Shown piece by piece: positions 1-6,098 of a stretch of DNA of 38,774 bases. The position numbers and the translations under genes were made by a program. The notes under the pieces are model-generated. The model made no database searches. It had not been told where the DNA came from and was given only the letters and a program-made list of their open reading frames with translations. Position 1 is the first letter of the stretch. Every line of letters begins with the position of its first letter. The stretch comes from Chlamydiota bacterium (GTDB taxonomy: Bacteria > Chlamydiota > Chlamydiia > Chlamydiales > Parachlamydiaceae). The stretch is taken from the NCBI GenBank assembly GCA_013287905.1, contig JABDCW010000015.1:1-38774 (forward strand), written 5' to 3'.

Positions 1-603
1 GTCCCCCAAAAAAACGGCTGTCGGCGTCCAGATCGAGGAGATTTCTCGCGTTGAGAATGATCGTTTCTTGTTGCTCTTGCCTGGTTAAAGAGGCTGATAC
101 GCTTCGCATTAACCTTGCGATCAACTCCTTTTCTGAAGAGACCAGGTTCAGCCCGATGCGTGCAAATGAGATCCTGAGTCGCAAGTCAGCGGCAAATTCA
201 GGGGAAATTAATTCCGGTACATCAATGACGGCCATTTTGGCTTCCATTTCCCGCAATGCCGCCCTGCGTGCCCGATGCTTCCCATATGCCAATGCAACAA
301 TAGGGAAGTTCAGTGCGATCAGAGTGTTTTCCACCATATCCTGCAGCTGTTCAATGTGAATATATTGCGAGCTTGATTTTTCAACTACGATTTCAATTTC
401 AGCCTGGATTTGCCTGCCCACCGGTTCATGTCCTATTTCTGCGCAGGCGGCATTCACAGCTTTTTCAATTTTACTGCCGTTCCATGCGACCAGACGGGGT
501 TTCAATGATTTGGTATGGGGCAAATCGCGACGGATGATGCTGGGAAATTGAGAGGGGGCTTTCGCTAAATTTTTTTCTAATTCTAATACATCGATTGTTG
601 TCA
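1..603 (-). CDS. nrdA: Ribonucleoside-diphosphate reductase alpha subunit, N-terminal part (runs off window start)
   Basis: The first ~200 codons of a class I ribonucleotide reductase large subunit, which reduces ribonucleotides to deoxyribonucleotides in the cytoplasm. From the ATG at 603 the frame stays open to base 1. Residues ~37-120 read as an ATP-cone regulatory domain (LVAWNGSKIEKAVNAA and following). The segment ending IILNARNLLDLDADSRFFGG is the start of the family's helical/catalytic region. The active-site cysteines lie outside the window. An AAGGA ribosome site precedes the ATG, and the nrdB stop lies only 11 bases upstream, so the two genes are co-transcribed from the riboswitch-controlled promoter near 2.18 kb. 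The order nrdB then nrdA is the reverse of C. trachomatis. The identification is confident; total length and number of ATP-cones cannot be seen. Confidence 0.93.
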
Positions 604-614
604 TGGCAGGTCCT

Positions 615-1739
615 TTATATGAGGTCATCTTCATTCGTGTTTTTAATGCTTCCGCCGGTTTGGTATTCAGTGACCCGCGTTTCAAAAAAATTCTTTTCTT
701 TCTTAAGGAAGATCACCTCATCAAGCCAAAGAAAAGGAGTGGTCTTTACGCTGGAAATCCGCGGCAGTTTAAGGCTCTGCAGCCGTCTGTTCGCATTGTA
801 GTCGACAAAATCGAGAAAATCTTTTTGTGTCATTCCCACAATATTTTCGGGCAGGCAGTCCAGTACGAACTCTTTTTCCAGGTCTACCCCTTCGCGCATA
901 AAATCGATCAGTTCCTGCCGAAACTTTTCCGTCCAAATGTCGGGGTTTTCTTCGATCAATTTTTCAAGGATATAACGCCCAAGGGCGATATGGTTCGATT
1001 CATCGCGCAACGTATATTGGAACATCTGGCCAATCCCTGTCATCTTATTTTGACGGTGCAACGACAGGATCATGGCAAAAAGAGCATAGAACTGCGTCCC
1101 CTCCATCACCTGTGTTATGCCAAAAATTGCCTTGGCAAACTTTTGCTTATTTTCCGTAACTGTCAGATCAATCCCCATTTTCAATTCGGGCATCTGACAG
1201 GTAATAAAGGCATTTTTCTTCCGGATGGAAGGAACATCCTGAAATTTTGCAGTCACCTCATCGATATCGATCTGCAAGCTGCTGATAATATGCAAAAGCG
1301 AATCCATATGGATAGACTCTTCCGCAATTTGCCGAAGGGAGGCGTGCTTAAGCTCTGCTGCAGTGAGGTTGTCTTCAATGATATGCAGGACGCTATCCCC
1401 CACAATCCCCTCTGCTGCCGAAAAATAGCCGACACCCATTTCAATGATCCAGCGCTCGCGCGAGTTTAGCTGGTTGGAATTCCATAAGGCACAATCCTTC
1501 GTCATGTCGATGACATCGGGCTCCCAATGGTTTGCTTTCATTTGTTTGTAAATGCGATATGCTTCGTGATATTTGAGCGGAAGCACATTCAGTTCAGCAC
1601 TGCGTGTTCCATTGATCACCTTTTTTCCCGCAAGACGGGCTCTTGCTTTTTCTTTATCGAGACGAAAGGTACGGTTTTGAAACGTATAGACGACGTACTT
1701 TCCCTCTTCTTTTTCTGTATACTGATCTAAAACTTCCAT
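615..1739 (-). CDS. nrdB: Ribonucleotide reductase beta subunit, class Ic type (no radical tyrosine)
   Basis: Small (R2) subunit of class I ribonucleotide reductase, which houses the dimetal cofactor that starts radical chemistry in NrdA. With the start at 1739 (AGGAG just upstream) it is 374 aa; an upstream start at 1844 would add 35 residues without a ribosome site. Predicted metal ligands are E110, E141, H144, E213, E247 and H250, with the spacing of C. trachomatis NrdB (E89, E120, H123, E193, E227, H230). The position that holds the radical tyrosine in E. coli (Y122), and F127 in C. trachomatis, is L148 here (EESIHMDSL). This places it in the Phe/Leu/Val class Ic group, known for a Mn/Fe cofactor in place of a tyrosyl radical. 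It is the first gene of the operon, behind a cobalamin riboswitch. Confidence 0.96.
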   Translation of the reverse strand: MEVLDQYTEKEEGKYVVYTFQNRTFRLDKEKARARLAGKKVINGTRSAELNVLPLKYHEAYRIYKQMKANHWEPDVIDMTKDCALWNSNQLNSRERWIIEMGVGYFSAAEGIVGDSVLHIIEDNLTAAELKHASLRQIAEESIHMDSLLHIISSLQIDIDEVTAKFQDVPSIRKKNAFITCQMPELKMGIDLTVTENKQKFAKAIFGITQVMEGTQFYALFAMILSLHRQNKMTGIGQMFQYTLRDESNHIALGRYILEKLIEENPDIWTEKFRQELIDFMREGVDLEKEFVLDCLPENIVGMTQKDFLDFVDYNANRRLQSLKLPRISSVKTTPFLWLDEVIFLKKEKNFFETRVTEYQTGGSIKNTNEDDLI

Positions 1740-1904
1740 GAGGCTGCTCCTGCAGACGCTTGCCACAGCGCAAAATTCATATATAAGGAATGAAAGGCGA
1801 AAAACCTTCCCATCCTTAAACCAGAGGACAAAAGAAGGCGGCAAACAGTTGAACTGAAAGGCGCATTATTAGTCCCATCCTCTCTTTGGCGAGAGAGCTG
1901 CCTC
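1740..1904 (-). promoter_or_regulatory. nrdB leader with possible Shine-Dalgarno sequestering pairing
   Basis: In mRNA sense, GAGCAGCCTC lies immediately before the nrdB ATG (1740-1749) and overlaps the ribosome site. GAGGCAGCTC, just after the aptamer (1895-1904), is its reverse complement at 9 of 10 positions. Between them are a six-pair CTCTCT/AGAGAG hairpin (about 1877-1894) and no oligo-U terminator. This suggests, by inference only, that the riboswitch acts on translation by hiding the start site. Confidence 0.4.
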
Positions 1905-1924
1905 AAACACTTGTCCGAGGATTT

Positions 1925-2125
1925 GATGTGAATGAAAAAGCAGGTCTTCTGACTTCGAGGTCGTCCTACTCGTCTACCTTCCCGTATATTGATACAGTGG
2001 CTTATAAGCACATGAGCTTGTCTCAGGCACTAGACTTTTGTCACTCGTTACAGCGGCGCTACCGCACGGGATTTACACCCGTTTCCCTATTCTCCCCAGA
2101 CCGTAATCTGAGGCACTTTTTCATG
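1925..2125 (-). promoter_or_regulatory. Adenosylcobalamin (B12) riboswitch aptamer upstream of nrdBA
   Basis: Read on the minus strand, this stretch carries the cobalamin aptamer signature in order: GAATAGGGAA, then GGTGTAAATCC (about 2070-2092), then CCGCTGTAACGAGTGA (the B12-box region). These are followed by GCCACTG (about 1995), GGGAAGG (about 1980), and the closing AGTCAGAAGACCTGC (about 1940-1955). These are the universally conserved core blocks of the family. Ligand binding normally lowers expression of the downstream gene. The aptamer lies between a TTGACA promoter and nrdB. A plus-strand reading frame across it is a shadow. Aptamer ends are approximate. Confidence 0.9.
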
Positions 2126-2164
2126 AAATTATTACCGGCCGGCATTGTCGCCGTCCTGGACGAA

Positions 2165-2193
2165 AAGTTATCCTTTTATTCATATATTGTCAA
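2165..2193 (-). promoter_or_regulatory. Probable promoter of the nrdBA operon
   Basis: Minus strand TTGACA (2188-2193), 17-base spacer, TAACTT (2165-2170). The -35 is a perfect consensus and the -10 is moderate. Transcription would begin about 30 bases before the cobalamin aptamer and give a leader of about 420 nt. Confidence 0.55.
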
Positions 2194-2212
2194 GCCCTCA
2201 AGTTTTTTATAA

Positions 2213-2402
2213 GGTAGCCAGGGCGCCAAAGCCCTGCTTATGGTAGCCAGGGCGCCAAAGCCCTGCCCCAAGGTAGCCAGGGCGTCTCGCCCTGCTTATG
2301 GTAGCCAGGGCGTCTCGCCCTGGCAGCGTGCGAGTCCCGGGCAGGGGGCAGGGCGGGACGCCCTGGCTACCTTGGGGCAGGGCTATCGCGCCCTGGCTAC
2401 CT
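2213..2402. repeat. GC-rich GGTAGCCAGGGC palindromic repeat array
   Basis: Four direct units of about 29 bases start at 2213, 2242, 2272 and 2300. Each has the form GGTAGCCAGGGCG-N4-GCCCTG with self-complementary ends. Two inverted units follow, ending at 2371 and 2402 (CGCCCTGGCTACC). The whole array can fold into one long hairpin. It is much richer in GC than its surroundings and separates the nrdBA promoter from the divergent gene at 2499. There are no unique spacers, so it is not a CRISPR array. Confidence 0.85.
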
Positions 2403-2420
2403 TATTTTAAAAAAAACATT

Positions 2421-2448
2421 TTGATATAATGTAATTTTATGATACAAT
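2421..2448 (+). promoter_or_regulatory. Probable promoter for the coiled-coil gene at 2499
   Basis: TTGATA (2421-2426), 16-base spacer, TACAAT (2443-2448), in very AT-rich DNA about 45 bases before the AAAAGGA ribosome site. Confidence 0.5.
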
Positions 2449-2498
2449 AATGCTATTAATAATTAATATAATTAATTAAATATAAAAGGATTAATATT

Positions 2499-3542
2499 AT
2501 GAGTATTCAAGGCTTATTGCAAAAAGGTGAAGCTAATTGCCCTATTTTAGAAAAAATGGCTGATAAAATATTAACTCCTGTACGTGCAATTTGGACCGGC
2601 AGAAGAGTGGAGGTAAAGGATAGCGCCATTCATTGTTCTTATAGCAATGGGTATAGTGTGATAGTCCCGATGCCGATGAAAGGACAAGTTGAGATGAGAG
2701 TGCGGGGTATCGGGGGTCATCCATCCACCTTCTTAACCTCTATTGCCCTGCTCCCTGTAGCGCTATTCGGATTAGCTTTAAAAAAAATCTCTCTATTAAC
2801 CAACGAAAAATCTAATCGTTATCACAAATTAATCGAAGCCGTATTAAAAGAACTGGAGATCAAAAGTAAGTGTCCCTCTGCACCTGAGTTAGGAGATGAT
2901 CTCACTTCCAAACAAATCTACGAAGCAGAAAATACAATCTATAATGCAGAGAGGGAAATCCCAAAGTTAAAAGAAAAAATGGAAAAATCCAAAAAATTTC
3001 CCCCACTTCCCATGCCAGCAGATGCGACTCCCATAGAAAAAGAGCTGATCAATGAAGAAAATCAAAGAAGAACTAAAAAAAATCAAAAATGGGAAAAAGA
3101 ATTGCTTGAAAAAGAAAAAGGGATTGAAAATCAGAAAAAATACCTGGAAGAGTTGCAAAACCGTCCCGATTTATTTAATGACCCTGACCCTGACGCAATA
3201 AATGGAGTTATCGAGAGGAATCTCGAAATTTTAAATCAAAAACCAGAAGCAGTAAAAAAAGAAATTCAGAAAATCACTCAACAAATTCAGGAAAATAGAA
3301 GACGACAGGACGACATAAAACGTTGTGCAAAAATACTTAAGATTCCATTAGATAATGATAGATTGGAACAATTAGAAGATATGAAATTTACAGTATATGC
3401 ACTCTTAGAAAAACGCAACGAACAAAAACGAGAACTAAAACGGGTAATAAACGCTCCTAAGGTCTATATACAATGGCAGTCAGCCCATAAAAAAACACAA
3501 GAAGCGTTCAGCGAATATCTAAAGTCCGCAGCAAAATCATGA
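2499..3542 (+). CDS. Hypothetical coiled-coil protein
   Basis: A 347-residue protein of unrecognised family. Residues ~1-80 look folded and end in a hydrophobic stretch (TSIALLPVALFGLALKKI, ~80-97) that could be a single membrane segment. Residues ~110-335 are highly charged, rich in Lys, Glu and Gln, and predicted by eye to form long coiled coils, with a short Pro-rich break near 165-175. The start is supported by AAAAGGA nine bases upstream and a promoter at 2421-2448. Its last ~21 codons are repeated as a remnant at 3902-3963, part of a 157-bp duplication. In the ancestral arrangement its stop overlapped the stop of the convergent gene now ending at 3961. A host-directed role is possible but unproven. 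Confidence 0.75.
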   Translation: MSIQGLLQKGEANCPILEKMADKILTPVRAIWTGRRVEVKDSAIHCSYSNGYSVIVPMPMKGQVEMRVRGIGGHPSTFLTSIALLPVALFGLALKKISLLTNEKSNRYHKLIEAVLKELEIKSKCPSAPELGDDLTSKQIYEAENTIYNAEREIPKLKEKMEKSKKFPPLPMPADATPIEKELINEENQRRTKKNQKWEKELLEKEKGIENQKKYLEELQNRPDLFNDPDPDAINGVIERNLEILNQKPEAVKKEIQKITQQIQENRRRQDDIKRCAKILKIPLDNDRLEQLEDMKFTVYALLEKRNEQKRELKRVINAPKVYIQWQSAHKKTQEAFSEYLKSAAKS

Positions 3543-3634
3543 CGGCTCAGGGAGAGGAAGAGCCCCTTTCAGCCTGTTATACACCTGAAAACGTTTAATA
3601 AACGCCATCGTCAGCTTCTCTGTTAAAGCTTTAA
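3478..3634. repeat. 157-bp direct duplication, copy 1
   Basis: About 94% identical (9 differences counted) to 3902-4058. This copy holds the true 3' end of the coiled-coil gene plus a dead copy of the last ~30 codons of the convergent secreted-protein gene. Confidence 0.9.
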
Positions 3635-3637
3635 AAA

Positions 3638-3852
3638 AACGCAGAGGCGCAGAGGCGCAAAGACGCGGAGACGAAGAAAATTTAAAAACTTGTTTACTAA
3701 GGTTTGATCAGTAGAAAGAAATATAACAAGAGAAAGAAATATAACAAGATAACAGGTTAGGCAAGATATCAAAAAAATAAGAATAATCTATTGTTGTTTC
3801 TGTTTATGTTTTTCTCTGCGTCTTCGCGCCTCAGCGCCTCTGCGTTGAATTG
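3638..3852. repeat. Inverted-repeat element between the duplicated segments
   Basis: Left arm from about 3638 (CGCAGAGGCGCAGAGGCGC...) is matched in reverse complement by the right arm at about 3811-3852 (GCGTCTTCGCGCCTCAGCGC...). Between the arms is an AT-rich core with an exact 18-base tandem repeat (AGAAAGAAATATAACAAG, 3713-3748). The arms belong to the CGCAAAGGCGCAAAGACGC family seen at 5.6, 6.0, 19.7, 20.0, 30.9 and 35.7 kb. No gene is seen between 3543 and 3960. Confidence 0.8.
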
Positions 3853-3901
3853 CTTATTAGACTTATGGGTAGTGGCATGGGCTGCCTTACATAGCTACTA
3901 A

Positions 3902-4058
3902 AGTCAGCCCATAAAAAAACACAGGAAGCGTTCAACGAATATTTAAAACCCGCAGCAAAATCATGACGGTTCAGGGAGAGGAAGAGCCCCTTTCAGTCGG
4001 TTATACACCTGAAAACGTTTAATAAATGCCATCGTCAGCTTCTCTGTTAAAGCTTTAA
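3902..4058. repeat. 157-bp direct duplication, copy 2
   Basis: This copy holds the functional 3' end of the minus-strand secreted-protein gene and a remnant of the last ~21 codons of the coiled-coil gene, now without its upstream part. Same length as copy 1, offset 424 bases. Confidence 0.9.
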
Positions 4059-4749
4059 TTTGCGCATCCAGGTGATCGGTCGTGGCGTAAACGATTTCCT
4101 GATTTTCCCATGTGATCGCCTGCCATACCCCTTCCGGCTCAAAATCTTTTCTCACTACATGTACTTCCTCGAAGAGACGGCTTGTGCCAAACACGACGAA
4201 TTTATCTAAGTCAACAGGATAAATGATCAGCAGCACGTGTAAGAATGGCAATGGAGGGCCTTCAATAGTCTCGCGCTTCGGAACCAATCCATTTTTAACA
4301 AAAAGATCATCGGCAATCGTTTTAAGCTGCGCGTCAGTCAGCTTTGTCGGCATCTGGTCGCTTTTTACAAATTCGATGCTTATTACAATATTTTTTGAAA
4401 GGAAACCTAAATAATCGGTCCCTACCCACCTGTCATCCTCAAGCCCCACGACACCGGGGATGCCAAACGGCTTTAGCATCATGGGCAATGGGGGCTTGGG
4501 AGGTAATGGTTTATGAGGCGGAACAGCAGCGGGAGCAGGTGCTGGTTGCGGCTGCTGTGTCGGCGTTGTAGTTTGCGGTTTATTAAACGGTGAAGCGGAA
4601 CTGGTACCTGGCGTTGTAGAGCTCGGGCCTGGCAGACCGGCTCCCGGAGGCTGAGAAGAACCCGATATAGAAGAATAACCGGTAGCTATTAATAAAGCCC
4701 CAAGGCAAAGAAGAGATAAAACGCAAATGACAGAACTGTTTCGCTTCAT
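3961..4749 (-). CDS. Hypothetical exported protein with Pro-rich linker
   Basis: A 262-residue protein. Residues 1-25 form a signal peptide (MKRN start, then a hydrophobic core ending ALLIATGYSS). No cysteine sits at the cleavage position, so a lipoprotein is unlikely. Residues ~28-95 are a low-complexity Pro/Ser/Thr/Gln linker, and ~95-262 look like one globular domain (GIPGVVGLEDDRWVGTDYLG and following). The ribosome site AAGGAG precedes the ATG, 13 bases after the stop of the upstream membrane-anchored gene, so the two likely form an operon. Its 3' end lies in the 157-bp duplication. Family not recognised; an envelope or exported role is inferred only from the signal sequence. Confidence 0.8.
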   Translation of the reverse strand: MKRNSSVICVLSLLCLGALLIATGYSSISGSSQPPGAGLPGPSSTTPGTSSASPFNKPQTTTPTQQPQPAPAPAAVPPHKPLPPKPPLPMMLKPFGIPGVVGLEDDRWVGTDYLGFLSKNIVISIEFVKSDQMPTKLTDAQLKTIADDLFVKNGLVPKRETIEGPPLPFLHVLLIIYPVDLDKFVVFGTSRLFEEVHVVRKDFEPEGVWQAITWENQEIVYATTDHLDAQIKALTEKLTMAFIKRFQVYNRLKGALPLPEPS

Positions 4750-4762
4750 GAACCGCTCCTTA

Positions 4763-5407
4763 CTATTTAAGAGTTGCGAAAGAATTAAGAAAGTAAGCTA
4801 ATTCTTCAGCATTAAACTCATTAGCCCGATTGATCATACTTAACATATATAAATTATTCCCTTTAGCAAAAACCTTCCCGGAAACAAGCATTTCGCCATT
4901 GAGCAAGGAGAAATCCAAAGATTTGCGATTTTGAAATTGAGATAAATTCATCTCTTTAAGGACATTAGCCTTATTTCGGACAATCATCTCTTTTACGGAA
5001 TCCTTTAGCGTTTTTTCCAGTTGGTCATCTTCTAATCCCCTGGGGTAGGTAATTACGCTGATCATAAACACATATCCGCCGTCACCGGTTGAAATAAAAG
5101 TTTGGTATTTATGGCTTTCGTTTGCATTTTTATCAAAGATTTCGTCTATGATATGTTGAGGAGAGGATGGCAACCTCACTTTAAAATCGCCGGATGGAGA
5201 GGAAAACTCTTTCCAGGATTGCATCCGGGAATGATTAACAAGGGGTTTAAGGGTTGTATTTTGTTGGTCCGGTTTAAGCAGCGAAGCTTCGGCAGATTGC
5301 TGATTCAAAGGTACCGGATCTGTCATATGGGTCATATTTTTCAGGATAAAATATGCACAGATAACAATAATAATGCCTATAAGGGCATATATAAATGACT
5401 TTGCCAT
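4763..5407 (-). CDS. Hypothetical protein with N-terminal membrane anchor
   Basis: A 214-residue protein. Residues ~5-23 (FIYALIGIIIVICAYFILK) form one membrane helix with no clear cleavage site. Residues ~65-214 form a soluble domain beginning WKEFSSPSGDFKVRLPSSP. That pattern resembles small envelope domains of unknown function which place a short beta strand before a conserved Leu-Pro. It contains an unusual run of aromatic/Gly residues (GDGGYVFMISVITYPRG). GAGGAA precedes the ATG. The downstream exported-protein gene begins 13 bases after its stop, which suggests a two-gene operon acting at the inner membrane or periplasm. The function is not known. Confidence 0.78.
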   Translation of the reverse strand: MAKSFIYALIGIIIVICAYFILKNMTHMTDPVPLNQQSAEASLLKPDQQNTTLKPLVNHSRMQSWKEFSSPSGDFKVRLPSSPQHIIDEIFDKNANESHKYQTFISTGDGGYVFMISVITYPRGLEDDQLEKTLKDSVKEMIVRNKANVLKEMNLSQFQNRKSLDFSLLNGEMLVSGKVFAKGNNLYMLSMINRANEFNAEELAYFLNSFATLK

Positions 5408-5544
5408 CGATTATTCCTCATTGAAACCGATTGTGAGAACTGTAAGACTTGTAAATTTAACTAATATCATATGCAATCTTTAAAATAAACTCTTCTTACA
5501 AAAAAATAGGAAGAATTTTTTTCGTCCCGTGAGTGTGAGTGTGC

Positions 5545-6085
5545 TTTTTTCTGTTTTATGGACAATGGACATTATGGACGACATGAGACAATTGCAAAAG
5601 TCTTAGGTTACTCAGTGCTAGCAAAATATTCAACGCAAAGGCGCAAAGACGCAAAGATTATAAAAAGCTTTTAAGGATACGTCACAGATATGATCAACGA
5701 TTATAACGATATAACGATAAAAACGATAAAGACAGTATATAAGGAAATTTAAAGCTTGATTAGATCCATTCACTTTTATCGGTAACCCGATAAAAGTGAG
5801 ACGCTTTAAGCCGCTACTTGAAAGGCGAGCTAAAGAGATTTAAAGCGCTCTGATATCGCCTTTTAAGTAGCGGCTTAACTTAAGATACGTTAGCTAACAG
5901 GAATTATATCGTTCATATCGTTATATCGTTAGAATCGTTGACTATGCCTGTGAAGCCAATTCTTGATTTTTATCTTTGCGCCTTTGCGCCTTTGCGTTGA
6001 ATTATTATCGATTGCTCTTAATCCAAAGAGTTTTGCAATTGTATCATGACGTCCATGACGTCCATTGTCCATAAAACAGAAAAGA
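5545..6085. repeat. 540-bp nested palindromic element, copy 1
   Basis: A non-coding stretch built of inverted arms inside one another. The outermost pair is CTGTTTTATGGACAATGGAC (5551-5570) and its complement at about 6060-6080. Next come GCAAAAGTC and CGCAAAGGCGCAAAGACGC (5594-5658) against 5968-6045, then ATAACGATATAACGAT (about 5702) against ATCGTTATATCGTT (about 5915). At the centre are a perfect TCACTTTTATCGG hairpin (5770-5799) and a TAAGCCGCTACTT palindrome (5809-5878). A second copy at 19540-20132 has the centre in the opposite orientation. This accounts for almost all of the gap 5408-6098; no gene is seen. Confidence 0.9.
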
Positions 6086-6098
6086 GACGATCACAACC

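Noticed and set aside
603..1469. Long plus-strand reading frame (288 codons) opposite nrdB
   Set aside because: The minus strand carries clear NrdB motifs and the plus-strand product has no recognisable features; it is a shadow frame.
1886..2212. Plus-strand frame of 108 codons
   Set aside because: It lies antisense to the cobalamin aptamer, whose conserved RNA blocks explain the sequence.
2213..2402. CRISPR-like regular repeats
   Set aside because: Units abut with no unique spacers, are self-complementary, and reverse orientation midway.
3961..4749. Lipoprotein call for the Pro-rich exported protein
   Set aside because: No cysteine is found after the hydrophobic core; the sequence there is LLIATGYSS.
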